Positions 45,219-54,609 are shown, numbered from the stretch's first letter. The stretch: 64,000 nucleotides of DNA from an uncultured Rhodopila sp. (GCF_903944925.1 NZ_CAJATU010000163.1:1-64000); one strand, 5' to 3'. The notes: a model not told the origin generated them from the letters alone. Made by a program: numbers and translations.

Positions 45219-46121
45219 ATGGCCGGCACACCCACCTACGCCGTTCCACCGAGCTTTCTGGGCATCACCCGTGCTGGCCCGGACGCGGACTTCGCCATCG
45301 CCGGCATCCCGATGGACATCGGCACCACCAACCGCTCCGGCACCCGCGACGGCCCCGCCGCGATCCGCCGCGCCAGCCGCATGCTGACCGACGGCGATCA
45401 TCCGGAGCATGGGGTTGAACCCGCCCGCATGAACGTCTCCGACATCGGCGATTTCGCCCTCGCACTGGGGGACATCCAGGGCAGCCTGGGCGCGATCCAG
45501 ACCCGGGCCGAACCCATCGGCCACCTGATCGCCCTGGGCGGAGAACACAGCATCACCCTACCGCTGCTGCGCGCGCTGACGCGGCGGCTCGGCCACCCGG
45601 TTGCGCTGCTGCATTTCGACGCCCACGTCGATACCTGGCCGGACAATTTCGGCCAAGCGTACGCGCATGGCTCGCCGTTCTACCACGCCATCAACGAAGG
45701 CCTCGTCGACCCCCGCTGCATGATCCAGATCGGCATTCGCTCCCCTGTCCAGACGGATGTCATGGACTGGACCCTTTCGCGCGGCGTGACGGTGGTGTCC
45801 GCGCAGGACGTCCATGCCTCCACCCCTGCCGCCGTCGCCGCCCGGATCATCGAGGTCATCGGCGACACCCCGGCCTATCTCAGCTTCGACATCGACGCGC
45901 TCGACCCCGCCTTCGCCCCCGGTACCGGCACGCCGGAGATCGGCGGCCTGGCGTCCTGGCAGGCGCAGGCCATCCTGCGGCGGCTGAAACCAATTCGTTT
46001 CGTCGGCATGGACGTGGTGGAGGTTTCCCCCGCGTATGACGTTTCGGAGATCACCGCGCTCGCCGCCGCAACAATGGTCTGGGAGTACCTGGCGCTGCTC
46101 GGCGCGCCACCCATGCGCTGA
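45219..46121 (+). CDS. speB: Agmatinase
   Basis: A 300-aa ureohydrolase that splits agmatine to putrescine and urea. All manganese-binding motifs are present: GGEHSIT, HFDAHVDT and SFDIDALDPAFAPGTGTPE. NRSGTRDGPAAIRRASR is the agmatinase-type substrate loop. AGAGG precedes the ATG. It is the first gene of a polyamine run with ornithine decarboxylase and homospermidine synthase. Other ureohydrolases (guanidinobutyrase) share these motifs, so substrate is by context. Confidence 0.88.
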   Translation: MAGTPTYAVPPSFLGITRAGPDADFAIAGIPMDIGTTNRSGTRDGPAAIRRASRMLTDGDHPEHGVEPARMNVSDIGDFALALGDIQGSLGAIQTRAEPIGHLIALGGEHSITLPLLRALTRRLGHPVALLHFDAHVDTWPDNFGQAYAHGSPFYHAINEGLVDPRCMIQIGIRSPVQTDVMDWTLSRGVTVVSAQDVHASTPAAVAARIIEVIGDTPAYLSFDIDALDPAFAPGTGTPEIGGLASWQAQAILRRLKPIRFVGMDVVEVSPAYDVSEITALAAATMVWEYLALLGAPPMR

Positions 46122-46163
46122 CCGCTTGACCGCGATCCAAAAACGCATACCTGCTTCGCGACC

Positions 46164-46241
46164 ATGGACCCTATATCGCGCTCCTCGCCTCTTAACCGGG
46201 GCGGTGACGCATCCGCACGTGCCGCGAGCCTTGGCCGGTGA
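46164..46241 (+). CDS. Candidate leader peptide in the speF-like RNA
   Basis: A 25-aa open frame starting MDPISRSSPLNRGG and ending in SLGR, with four arginines. It begins inside the leader. Ornithine/arginine-sensing leader peptides precede speF in enterobacteria (orf34). No strong ribosome site was seen, so expression is uncertain. Confidence 0.35.
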   Translation: MDPISRSSPLNRGGDASARAASLGR

Positions 46242-46332
46242 AAACCCCGGCGATGAGCACAGCAACGACGTAAACGCGTCCTTTTCGATAGTCCCGGCCA
46301 ACCGTGGGCCGGGGTCGTTTAGGAACACGCCT

Positions 46333-46380
46333 ATGTCCGACCGCACCAGCGCGATGCGAAGTACCACCAGCATCGTCTGA
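46333..46380 (+). CDS. Second short leader ORF
   Basis: A 15-aa frame, MSDRTSAMRSTTSIV, eight bases after an AGGA site. It ends four bases before the last leader hairpin, a location suited to coupling ribosome position to RNA folding. Purely a candidate. Confidence 0.35.
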   Translation: MSDRTSAMRSTTSIV

Positions 46381-46476
46381 CCCGAACCGCGGCGCTGTTG
46401 CGCGCGGTTCCGGCTGTATCCCCGTTTCATCCCGGGCGCGTTTGCGCGCGTCCGTCTGTCCGCGAGGATTTCCGCG

Positions 46477-47739
46477 ATGTCTGTTGTTGCCCGCTCTGTG
46501 GGCGCGCGCCCACGCGCCGCCGTGTCTCCCCTCCGCCGTGAGGTTTCCGCCTACCCCGTCCGCCGCCCGACCGTTGATCAGGTGATCGACGCCGCGCGTC
46601 CGGAGGAGCCCGTGCATTGCCTGCGTCCCGGCCTGATCGCCGCGACCGCGCGCGGCTTCGTCGAGGCATTCCCGGGCGATGTGCTGTACGCCGTGAAGTG
46701 CAACCCCGATCCGGCGGTGCTGCGTGCGCTGCACGACGGCGGGGTGCGGCATTTCGATTGCGCGTCGCTGCCGGAGATCCGCCTCGTCCGCGACATGTTC
46801 CCGGATGCGGCGATCCACTTCATGCACCCGGTGAAGGCGCGCGGCGCGATCCGCGAGGCGTGGGAGCGGCACGGCGTGCGCGACTTCGTGCTCGACAGCG
46901 CCGAGGAGCTGGCGAAGATTCGCAACGAAATCGCCGCCACCGGCGTGCCGGGCACGCTCGGCCTGATCGTGCGCATCGCGCTGCCGCGCGGCGGCGCGAA
47001 GCTGGATCTGTCGGGCAAGTTCGGCGCCGAGGCGGATGTCGCGGCCGATTTGCTGCGGGCGGCGCGCGGCTGCGCGAAGACGCTGGGGGTCAGCTTCCAT
47101 GTCGGTTCGCAGTGCCTCGATCCGCTGGCCTGGCGCGATGCGCTGGACCTGGCGGGGCAGGTGATCCGCGCCGCTGATGTGGCGATCGACGTGGTCGATG
47201 TCGGCGGCGGGTTCCCGGTGGTGTATCCGGACCAGGAGCCTCCGGCGCTGGGCGCGTTCTTCGCGGAGATCGAGGAAGGCTTCGATCGTCTGGAGCTCCC
47301 AGGCGCGCGGCTGTGGGCGGAGCCGGGCCGCGCGCTGGTGGCGGCGGGCGCCTCGGTGGTGGTGCAGGTGCAGGCGCGGCGTGGCGAGATGCTGTATGTC
47401 AATGACGGCGTGTATGGCAGCCTGTCGGACGCCGGCGTGCTCGGGTTCCGCTACCCGGTGCGGATGGTGCGCCCGGAAGGCTGCGCGGCAGAGGAGATGA
47501 TGGCGTTCTCGCTGTTCGGACCGACTTGCGACAGCGCCGACGTGATGCGCGGGCCGTTCGTGCTGCCCGCGGACATCGCGGAGGGGGACTGGATCGAAAT
47601 CGGCCAGCTCGGCGCGTACGGCGCTTGCCTTCGCACCGCTTTTAATGGCTTTGACAGGGCAAAGATCGTCGAAGTGGCTGATAAGCCAATGGCCGGTTCC
47701 CCGGATTTCGGGGCGGAGTCGCTTCGCATCGCCGCCTGA
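46477..47739 (+). CDS. Fold-III PLP decarboxylase, ornithine decarboxylase type
   Basis: A 420-aa alanine-racemase-fold decarboxylase. The PLP Lys is in VLYAVKCNPDP, the cofactor phosphate loop is DVGGGFPVVYPD, and the active-site Cys is in LFGPTCDSAD. HVGSQCLDPLAW and AEPGRALVA are usual for ornithine/lysine decarboxylases. It converts ornithine (or lysine) to putrescine (or cadaverine). GAGGA precedes the ATG, and a long structured leader precedes that. The next gene, homospermidine synthase, uses putrescine, which supports ornithine as substrate. N-terminal 35 residues are Arg/Val-rich and may be partly untranslated. Confidence 0.9.
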   Translation: MSVVARSVGARPRAAVSPLRREVSAYPVRRPTVDQVIDAARPEEPVHCLRPGLIAATARGFVEAFPGDVLYAVKCNPDPAVLRALHDGGVRHFDCASLPEIRLVRDMFPDAAIHFMHPVKARGAIREAWERHGVRDFVLDSAEELAKIRNEIAATGVPGTLGLIVRIALPRGGAKLDLSGKFGAEADVAADLLRAARGCAKTLGVSFHVGSQCLDPLAWRDALDLAGQVIRAADVAIDVVDVGGGFPVVYPDQEPPALGAFFAEIEEGFDRLELPGARLWAEPGRALVAAGASVVVQVQARRGEMLYVNDGVYGSLSDAGVLGFRYPVRMVRPEGCAAEEMMAFSLFGPTCDSADVMRGPFVLPADIAEGDWIEIGQLGAYGACLRTAFNGFDRAKIVEVADKPMAGSPDFGAESLRIAA

Positions 47740-47767
47740 CTGCTCTGGATAGAAGGAAAAACGACCG

Positions 47768-49168
47768 ATGAAACACGTCGCTTTCGGCGGCCGTCTGGTC
47801 ATGCTTGGCTTTGGCAGCATCGGTCAGGGAGTCCTGCCGCTGATCCTGCGCCATATCGACATCCCGCGCGACCGGATCTCGATCCTGTCGGGCGACACCC
47901 GCGGGCGGGAGATCGCCGCGGAGTATGGCGTGCCGTTCACCATCCTGCCGCTGACGCGGGGGAATTACCGGGATGTGTTGACCCCGCTGGTCGGGCCGGG
48001 CGACTTCCTGCTCAACCTCAGCGTCGACGTCTCCTCGGTCGCGCTGATCGGCTTTGCCCGCGAGCGGGGCGCGCTGTACCTTGACACCTGCATCGAGCCC
48101 TGGGCGGGCGGCTACATCGATCCGTCGCTGACGCCGTCACAGCGGTCGAACTACGCGCTGCGGGAGAGTGCGCTGGCTCTTGGCGGAGGCAAGGGGCCGA
48201 CGGCTGTCGTGACGCATGGTGCGAACCCGGGGCTGGTGTCGCATTTCGTCAAGGCGGCGCTGCTGAATGTGGCGCGCGATACGGGTGTGGAGACGGAAGT
48301 CCCGTCGACCCGCGCGGACTGGGCGGCGCTGTCGCGGCATCTGGGCGTGAAGGTGATCCATATCGCCGAGCGCGATACCCAACTTGCGTCCTTCCCGAAG
48401 CAGCCGGGCGAGTTCGTCAATACGTGGTCGATCGACGGTTTTGTCGGTGAGGGCTGCCAGCCGGCGGAACTCGGCTGGGGAACGCATGAGAAGGCGCTGC
48501 CGCCGGACGGGAAGCGGCACGATTTCGGCTGCGACGCGGCGATCTATTTGATGCGGCCGGGTGCTTCCACCCGCGTGCGGACCTGGACGCCGCTGGCCGG
48601 ACCGCTGCACGGGTTTCTGATTACTCATAATGAGGCGATTTCGATCGCCGATTACTATTCGGTGGCCGAGGGCGGGGCGGTTTTGTACCGGCCGACGGTG
48701 CATTACGCCTACCACCCGTGCGACGACGCGGTGCTGTCGGTGCACGAGCTGGCGGGGCGCAACTGGCAGCAGCAGGCGACGCAGCGGCTGATGATGCAGG
48801 AGATCATTTCCGGCATCGATGAGCTGGGCGTGCTGCTGATGGGGCATGCCCGGGGTGCGTATTGGTATGGGTCGCGGCTGTCGATCGAGCAGGCTCGGGC
48901 GCTCGCGCCGCACAACAACGCGACGTCGTTGCAGGTGACGGCGGCGGTGCTGGGCGGGATGGTTTGGGCGATGGAGAACCCTCGGGCGGGGATCCTGGAG
49001 GCGGATCATCTGGACCACGCTCGGGTGCTGGCGGTGGCGGAGCCTTACCTGGGCGAGATGGCGGGGGCTTACAGCGACTGGACTCCGCTGCTGGATCGCG
49101 GGCGGCTGTTCCCGGAGGACGTGGATACGGCGGATGCGTGGCAGTTCCGGAACTTCCGGGTGGTGTGA
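47768..49168 (+). CDS. hss: Homospermidine synthase
   Basis: A 466-aa NAD-dependent enzyme that joins two putrescines to sym-homospermidine with release of ammonia. The Rossmann start is RLVMLGFGSIGQGVLPLILR, followed by the saccharopine-dehydrogenase-like segments VTHGANPGLVSHFVK and LDTCIEPWAGGY that match Hss. Length fits bacterial Hss. AAGGA precedes the ATG, 29 bp after the decarboxylase. Homospermidine is a main polyamine of many alphaproteobacteria, consistent with the presumed host. Confidence 0.93.
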   Translation: MKHVAFGGRLVMLGFGSIGQGVLPLILRHIDIPRDRISILSGDTRGREIAAEYGVPFTILPLTRGNYRDVLTPLVGPGDFLLNLSVDVSSVALIGFARERGALYLDTCIEPWAGGYIDPSLTPSQRSNYALRESALALGGGKGPTAVVTHGANPGLVSHFVKAALLNVARDTGVETEVPSTRADWAALSRHLGVKVIHIAERDTQLASFPKQPGEFVNTWSIDGFVGEGCQPAELGWGTHEKALPPDGKRHDFGCDAAIYLMRPGASTRVRTWTPLAGPLHGFLITHNEAISIADYYSVAEGGAVLYRPTVHYAYHPCDDAVLSVHELAGRNWQQQATQRLMMQEIISGIDELGVLLMGHARGAYWYGSRLSIEQARALAPHNNATSLQVTAAVLGGMVWAMENPRAGILEADHLDHARVLAVAEPYLGEMAGAYSDWTPLLDRGRLFPEDVDTADAWQFRNFRVV

Positions 49169-49365
49169 CCGAAGAAGCGGGAGTGTCAGCTTGGAGATAA
49201 TCGGGCGAAACGTCGACGAGTTCACGTCAAAGCAGGACGCTGGCACGGGCTGCGCCTTCAACGAGGAGCAACTCGGTGCGGCGCATGGCTATATTGGGCC
49301 GGTCAAGAGCAACCGGTCACCTCCAGCCCGCATCGGCGCTCGCTTGCGGCGTGCGCCGATGTCTC

Positions 49366-50036
49366 TCAGAGCTCGCTCGCATCCGGCGTCGCGAACCGGT
49401 TGATCTGGGCCTTCGCCGCGGCCAGCGTTTCGCGGTCGAACGAGGCCAGCCGCCGGACGAGCGCATCGACAAACGAGTCGAGCTCGTCATCGTCCAGCGT
49501 GCGGTTCACCCAGCCATAGCGCTCGGCGATATCGGCATCGAAATCGTCGCCGCTGAGGACGATCTCAAGTGCCCGCGAGCGGCCGATCAAGCGCGGGAGC
49601 CATTCCAGCGCTCCGCCGCCCGGGACGAGTCCGACCCCGATCTCGGGATTGCCGAATACGGCGCTTTGCCGGCTGGCGAAGCGCATGTCGCAGGCCAGAG
49701 CAAACTCGTTACCGATACCGCGCGTGCGGCCGCGAATCTTGGCGATGCTCACGACAGGCATGGACGAGAGGCGCAGCACAATGTCGCGCCGAAGGTCCAG
49801 CACCGCGGGCCGTTCGGCTGCCTTGGATACGTCGAGATGGGCGATGAAAAAAAAGCGGGGTTCGCCGACTGGAACACTACGATCTTCACGGACGGGTCCG
49901 CCTCGAGGTCCGTCATGAGTGCTCCCAACTCAAGAATCGTTGTGGGAACAAACATATTGATCGGCGGGTTGCCGAACGTGACTGTCCAGCGGCCCGGAGC
50001 GGTGCGGTCGGTGTTGAATTGCGAAGGGTCAGGCAT
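49366..50036 (-). pseudogene. Enoyl-CoA hydratase/isomerase with a frameshift in an 8-T run
   Basis: Two frames together encode one crotonase-fold protein of about 223 aa. The N-terminal frame starts MPDPSQFNTDRTAPGRWTVT and reads correctly to NPAFF at the homopolymer (49847-49854). The C-terminal frame supplies IAHLDVSK, RTRGIGNEFALACDMRF and VFGNPEIGVGLVPGGGALEW. One extra T in the run would restore the frame. It could be a real single-base lesion, an assembly error, or slippage. The oxyanion-hole and PEIGVGLVPG regions look intact; the family normally has about 255 residues. Confidence 0.75.
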
Positions 50037-50388
50037 CGCGCATCTCCTACGGTCGGTTGGCAGATCAGCTTTGCGTTCGCGCTGACCCGGGACACGGCAG
50101 CTTGCAGAACGGGGACCTCCACCACGCAGGGTGACTTTGATGACCGCGGCGGTTTACTTCAATTGTACGATGGTATCGGTCTACGCGGCAGTGCGCGCTG
50201 CACCCGAGACTGGAGGGTCGCCGGGCGGAGGACTTGCGCCAAGGTTATCATGTTTCGCCCAAAGCTGCTTAAGCTGCCCCGGTGCGCCAGCACAAAAATT
50301 CCATCACTCTAGCGTATTGTCCGGGGATGACGGCCACGCGGCGTGGGCATCGGCAGCAGCAATTTCCGGACGCCCGGCGTTTCGTGCA
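50037..50388. other. Intergenic stretch between enoyl-CoA hydratase and ruvX
   Basis: About 350 bp, both flanking genes leftward. It should carry the hydratase promoter. No gene, hairpin or repeat was convincing. Confidence 0.5.
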
Positions 50389-50889
50389 TCATTCCGCTTC
50401 GCCGCGGCCAAAGGTCTGCTCGTCACGTCGATTGAATGTATCCAGCGCCGCTTGCAGCATCCAGGCTGCCGCCGCCCGGTCCACCGCCTCGGCCCGTTTC
50501 GCCCGCGCCAGATCGGCCTCATTGATCAGGAACCGGTTTATCGCCGCGCTCGACAGACGTTCGTCCCACAGCGCGGCGGGCAGGCCGATGGCGGCGGACA
50601 AGGCGTGCGTCCAGTCGCGCGCCGCCTGAGCGGCCGGGCCGGCGGTGCCATCCATCGACAGCGGCAGGCCGACGACCAGGCCGTAGGCGCCTTCCTTCAG
50701 TGCGATCGCCGCGATCTCGGTGGCGTTCGCCTTAAGCTTGCCCCGCTTCAGGCTGCCATACGGAGTCGCCAGCCGGCGCCCCACGTCGGACAGCGCCACG
50801 CCAATCGTCTTGCTGCCGGGGTCGATGCCCAGCACCCGCTGCCCGGGGCCGAGCGACTCCAGCAAATCCCTCAGGTTGAATACCGCCAT
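50389..50889 (-). CDS. ruvX: YqgF/RuvX-type nuclease (pre-16S rRNA processing / Holliday junction resolvase family)
   Basis: A 166-aa RNase H-fold protein. VLGIDPGSKTIGVALSDVGR holds the first catalytic Asp, VVGLPLSMDG the second strand, WDERLSSAAINR the Glu site and AEAVDRAAAAWMLQAALD the last Asp. Family members process 16S rRNA ends or resolve recombination junctions. It is encoded divergently from gatC, 45 bp apart, an arrangement I have seen described for several alphaproteobacteria. Divergent promoters must lie in the gap. Confidence 0.93.
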   Translation of the reverse strand: MAVFNLRDLLESLGPGQRVLGIDPGSKTIGVALSDVGRRLATPYGSLKRGKLKANATEIAAIALKEGAYGLVVGLPLSMDGTAGPAAQAARDWTHALSAAIGLPAALWDERLSSAAINRFLINEADLARAKRAEAVDRAAAAWMLQAALDTFNRRDEQTFGRGEAE

Positions 50890-50934
50890 GCGCGTCGTTA
50901 TGGTCCCGGCGTCTCATCCAGCCAAGGAATTCTC

Positions 50935-51222
50935 ATGTCGCTCGATCACGCGACCGTCCGCCGCATCGCCTCCCTCGCTCGCATCCGGGTGGAGGAGCAC
51001 GAGGTCGAGACGCTGCGCACCGAACTCAACGGCATCCTGGGCTGGATCGAGCAGTTGAACGAGGTCGATATCGCCGGCATCGCCCCGCTGACCGGGGCCG
51101 CTAACATGGCGCTGGCGATGCGGGCGGATGTCGTCACCGACGGCGGCTATGTCGAGAAAATCCTGGCCAACGCGCCGGAGCGTATCGGCGATTTCTACGC
51201 CGTGCCGAAGGTGGTCGAGTGA
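50935..51222 (+). CDS. gatC: Asp/Glu-tRNA amidotransferase subunit GatC
   Basis: A 95-aa subunit that wraps around GatA and stabilises the GatCAB complex. The start [20 protein letters not shown] and the ending [11 protein letters not shown] are standard. AAGGA precedes the ATG. Its stop overlaps the gatA ATG by one base. The complex amidates Glu-tRNA(Gln) and/or Asp-tRNA(Asn). In relatives gatC-gatA-gatB are usually adjacent; here gatB is 7.9 kb away. Confidence 0.95.
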   Translation: MSLDHATVRRIASLARIRVEEHEVETLRTELNGILGWIEQLNEVDIAGIAPLTGAANMALAMRADVVTDGGYVEKILANAPERIGDFYAVPKVVE

Positions 51223-52700
51223 TGCTGACCGATCTGACGATCGCCGAAGCCCGCGACGGGCTGCGGGCGAAGGATTTCTCCGCCGTCGACCTGACGACGG
51301 CGCATCTGGACGCGATCGACGCGCTGAACCCGCGGCTGAACGCCTACATCACCGTCAGCCACGCCGCCGCGCTGGAGCAGGCGCGGCGGGCCGATACCGC
51401 GCTGGCGGCCGGGACGCAGCGGGCGCTGACCGGCATCCCGCTGGCCATCAAGGATCTGTTCTGCACCGAGGGCGTGCGCACCACGGCTGGCAGCAAGATC
51501 CTCGGGCCGTTCGTGCCGCCGTATGAAAGCACGGTGACCGCGCAGTTGCTGCGCGACGGCGCGGTGTTCCTCGGCAAGGCGAACCTCGATGAGTTCGCCA
51601 TGGGGTCGTCGAACATGACCTCCGCGTTCGGTCCGGTGGAAAGCCCGTGGAAGCGGCGGCAGGATCAGGCGGCGGTGCTGGTGCCGGGCGGGTCCTCCGG
51701 CGGGTCCGCCGCGGCGGTGTCGGCGCGGTTGGCGATGGGGGCGACCGGGACCGATACCGGCGGATCGATCCGGCAGCCGGCGTCGTATTGCGGGCTGGTG
51801 GGGATGAAGCCGACATATGGGCGGTGCTCGCGCTGGGGGGTGGTGGCGTTCGCGTCGTCGCTGGATCACCCCGGGCCGTTCGCGCGGACGGTGCGGGATA
51901 CGGCGATTTTGCTGGGGTCGATGGCGGGGCATGATCCGAAGGATTCGACCTCGGCTTGTGTGCCGGTGCCGGATTTCGAGGCGGCCTGCGCGCGCGGTGT
52001 TGCCGGCCTGCGGATCGGGGTGCCTCGGGAGTATCGGGCGGAGGGGATGCCGTCGGAGATCGAGGCGCTGTGGCAGCAGGGGCTGGACTGGCTGCGCGCG
52101 GCGGGGGCGGAGGTGGTGGATGTGTCGCTGCCGCATACCCGGTACGGATTGGCGACGTATTATATTGTGGCTCCGGCGGAGGCGTCGTCGAACCTGGCCC
52201 GGTACGATGGCGTGCGGTTCGGGTTGCGGCACGACGGCGAGGATCTGCGCGATTTGTATGAGCGCACCCGGGCGGAGGGTTTCGGCGCCGAGGTTCGGCG
52301 GCGGGTGTTGATCGGCACGTATGTGCTGTCGGCGGGGTATTACGATGCGTATTACCTGCGGGCGCAGAAGATCCGCGCGCTGATTTTGAAGGATTTCACC
52401 GAGGCGTTCGCGAAGGTGGATGCGCTGCTGACTCCGACGGCGCCGAGTGCTGCGTTCGCTCAGGGCGAGAACATGGATGATCCGATCAAGATGTATCTGA
52501 ACGACGTGTTCACCGTGCCGGCGAATTTGGCGGGTGTGCCGGCGGTCTCGGTGCCGGCCGGGCTGGACGCGAACGGGCTGCCGCTGGGGTTGCAGGTGAT
52601 TGGCAAGCCGTTTGATGAGGAGACGCTGTTCGCGGTGGCGGGGGCGATTGAGGCGGCGGCGGGGTTTGCGGCGGTGCCACAGGTGAGGGCGGGGGGATAG
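51222..52700 (+). CDS. gatA: Asp/Glu-tRNA amidotransferase subunit GatA
   Basis: A 492-aa amidase-signature enzyme that releases ammonia from glutamine for the GatB site. The Ser-cisSer-Lys triad is visible: Lys in [13 protein letters not shown], and the serines in [14 protein letters not shown] and [16 protein letters not shown]. Length is normal. The ATG at 51222 shares one base with the gatC stop. After its stop, 127 bp separates it from the first gene of the inserted toxin-antitoxin region. Confidence 0.96.
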   Translation: MLTDLTIAEARDGLRAKDFSAVDLTTAHLDAIDALNPRLNAYITVSHAAALEQARRADTALAAGTQRALTGIPLAIKDLFCTEGVRTTAGSKILGPFVPPYESTVTAQLLRDGAVFLGKANLDEFAMGSSNMTSAFGPVESPWKRRQDQAAVLVPGGSSGGSAAAVSARLAMGATGTDTGGSIRQPASYCGLVGMKPTYGRCSRWGVVAFASSLDHPGPFARTVRDTAILLGSMAGHDPKDSTSACVPVPDFEAACARGVAGLRIGVPREYRAEGMPSEIEALWQQGLDWLRAAGAEVVDVSLPHTRYGLATYYIVAPAEASSNLARYDGVRFGLRHDGEDLRDLYERTRAEGFGAEVRRRVLIGTYVLSAGYYDAYYLRAQKIRALILKDFTEAFAKVDALLTPTAPSAAFAQGENMDDPIKMYLNDVFTVPANLAGVPAVSVPAGLDANGLPLGLQVIGKPFDEETLFAVAGAIEAAAGFAAVPQVRAGG

Positions 52701-52826
52701 GGGGAAGTATCTGAGCGTAGTTAGCCAACGATCCGTCGTGGCTGCGCTTTCAGAGAGACTACATAAACACGGTCTTGCCAAACGATCCGGTAAGCGTTAT
52801 TGTCCCTATGACAGGAGATAAAGGGT

Positions 52827-53594
52827 GTGCAGTTGGTCGTGAATCGTCGTGACGAGAACCCCGAGCTAGGTGGCGGTGTGTATGAAGATAGGCTCCTGGC
52901 ATTTTTCGACATTCTCGGATTCAGCAAGTTAATAGATGAGAGCATCAATGATGGCAGAAAGGCCGCTAGTATTCTTGGCCTATTGGCCAATCTGAATAAG
53001 ATATGCGCCCAATTTCAATCGGATGGCATGTCCACAACGCTGTTCTCGGATACGATCTGCATCTCATATCACAACCCACCGAACTTTGCCTCTTTCTGTT
53101 GCGGCCTCTCTATAATCGTCACGTCGCTGCTCGGGCAGGGGTACGTGGTCAGAGGTGCTGTGGTTAGAGGGCAGCTTTACCACAAGGAGAATGTAATATT
53201 CGGCCCGTGCTTGGTGCGTGCTCACAGTCTAGAAACACGTCTTGCTATATTCCCTCGTATTATTATAGACCCATTGCTGGAACTTAGTCTGAGCGATCCC
53301 GACGAGATATCCCTTCAACCAGTTTATAACGATTATGATGGACTGCGATGTGTGAACTTTCTATCCCCGGTTCTGCTGCATGTGGTTTTTTGTCTGCTGG
53401 ACATGCATGCGGAAACCCATGTCGCGGAATTGCTGACCAACGTTAGTCGCTTAATCTCCGAAACTTCGGATCAAGCCGCTTTACAAAAGCTCCACTGGCT
53501 GCGGGCGTATGCCGAGCAAACGTTGGGTTCTCCAAAGCCGAGTGACCTACTGATAGATGAATTGGTCCGCCGAATACGCAGGGCGTCATCGTAA
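52827..53594 (+). CDS. Uncharacterised protein with class III nucleotide-cyclase-like fold
   Basis: A 255-aa soluble protein, visibly AT-richer than its surroundings. LLAFFDILGFSKLIDES and TTLFSDTICISYHN place two Asp residues where class III adenylate/guanylate cyclases hold their metal ions, followed by GYVVRGAVVRGQLYHKENVI and a VRAHSLE segment like the cyclase A.xLE helix. The usual GDG is SD here, so activity or base specificity is uncertain. GTG start with AGGAG upstream. It faces an exported ClpP/SppA-like protein 9 bp away. Similar proteins occur among mobile-island genes. Function not known. Confidence 0.6.
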   Translation: MQLVVNRRDENPELGGGVYEDRLLAFFDILGFSKLIDESINDGRKAASILGLLANLNKICAQFQSDGMSTTLFSDTICISYHNPPNFASFCCGLSIIVTSLLGQGYVVRGAVVRGQLYHKENVIFGPCLVRAHSLETRLAIFPRIIIDPLLELSLSDPDEISLQPVYNDYDGLRCVNFLSPVLLHVVFCLLDMHAETHVAELLTNVSRLISETSDQAALQKLHWLRAYAEQTLGSPKPSDLLIDELVRRIRRASS

Positions 53595-53603
53595 GCAGAC
53601 TGC

Positions 53604-54506
53604 TTATTGCAAATCTTGACCTTTGATCGGGTCTGGAAATCGGCGATCCGCTTCGGTGTCGCAAGCTTTTCCAAACTCCATCCCCCTCTTATTCATGCAT
53701 TTGATTACAAATCTTAAAGAAAATTCTTTTGCAGATTCGTGCTGTCTAACGGTCGACTCGCCAAAGCGTTGAACAAGCACCTTGCGATGCTCGATAGATA
53801 TGGCTCGCTGCCATTCAGCATATGCTGCTGTCTCCCCGACGAGGCCATACGCCGAAAGTTGGTCCCATGTGAGCCATTTAATCTCGTCGGATCTTATTTG
53901 CATCATTTCGTCAAACACGATAGGCGGAAGATCCATCTCCGCCAAATATAATCTTACATCTTCACTCATTTCCTTGTATTTTTCAAGTGCCTGCTGTGGG
54001 TTCAGAGTCGAAAAGGAGTCAGATGGAAATGTAGGGCAATGTATTCCTATGGAGCCGGGTCCGGGGAGTTTGCTTACGCCTCCAGCAAATATTAGCACGC
54101 AGGCGCTTGCACATTTCTGACCTGCGGCATTTGTAAATACCCAGAGAGCATTCTTACGAACTAAACGTCCGATCTCCATTGCTTCTCGCACCGAGCCGCC
54201 AAGTGATGTTGGGCGAACGATCATAATCGGCGAGACGTTAGGAGATTTTTCATGAAATAGTGCAACCTCACGATCGATTAGCCTCTGGAAAATCGCCGCG
54301 TCTCCTGGTTGTATCTCTCCATTGATGTAGATCGTTTTACCCGGTGGCCCAACCGATATTTCCGCACAAGTAGCAGGGTTTGCCCATAGCCCTAACACAA
54401 CCACCGCAGCCAAGCCGAGCGTTGAGCCAAGCCCCCTTCTGCGCAGCCACCATTGCTGCACCAGCGATAAGCTCCCTGCTGAAATCAGACCGTTGACCAA
54501 CTGCAT
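53604..54506 (-). CDS. Exported ClpP/SppA-fold serine-protease-like protein
   Basis: A 300-aa protein with an N-terminal membrane/signal helix (LGSTLGLAAVVVLGLWANPATCA). The core matches the periplasmic ClpP-like family (COG3904 type): TSLGGSVREAMEIGRLVRKN binds substrate, the putative catalytic Ser is in KCASACVLIFAGG, and His in GSIGIHCPTFPS. A partner Asp is not obvious. The gene is AT-richer than the flanking GatCAB genes and starts at an ATG nine bases after GGAG. It is convergent with the cyclase-like gene. It may be a periplasmic or inner-membrane protease; substrates unknown. Confidence 0.7.
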   Translation of the reverse strand: MQLVNGLISAGSLSLVQQWWLRRRGLGSTLGLAAVVVLGLWANPATCAEISVGPPGKTIYINGEIQPGDAAIFQRLIDREVALFHEKSPNVSPIMIVRPTSLGGSVREAMEIGRLVRKNALWVFTNAAGQKCASACVLIFAGGVSKLPGPGSIGIHCPTFPSDSFSTLNPQQALEKYKEMSEDVRLYLAEMDLPPIVFDEMMQIRSDEIKWLTWDQLSAYGLVGETAAYAEWQRAISIEHRKVLVQRFGESTVRQHESAKEFSLRFVIKCMNKRGMEFGKACDTEADRRFPDPIKGQDLQ

Positions 54507-54609
54507 GCGCCCAATCTCCACCCTACCGGGACTATAACGCTTGCCGGATAGTTGGGCGAGTGCGTTTTCTTGGTAGTGTCGCTGAAAGAAAAGTTTCCAT
54601 TCGCCGACT

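Larger units (their letters stand above)
46140..46476 (+). ncRNA. speF leader: speF-like leader RNA upstream of ornithine decarboxylase
   Basis: A 340-nt leader with several clear stems, including CCCGGCC (46293-46299) with GGCCGGG (46307-46313) and GAACCGCG (46384-46391) with CGCGGTTC (46403-46410). The alphaproteobacterial speF motif is known from exactly this position, before decarboxylases of this type. The stretch also contains short ORFs. Assignment to the Rfam speF family rests on position and general layout, not on a covariance-model match. Confidence 0.55.

Noticed and set aside
50131-50934. Long N-terminal extension of gatC
   Set aside because: It runs antisense through ruvX; GatC is normally about 95 aa and has a good ribosome site at 50935.
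51195-52781. Leftward open frame opposite gatA
   Set aside because: Antisense to gatA with extreme Arg/His content; no motif.
52827-54506. Calling the cyclase-like/protease pair a Pycsar or CBASS defence system
   Set aside because: The genes are convergent, not an operon, the cyclase GDG motif is altered and no TM or TIR effector is adjacent. Kept only as a hypothesis.
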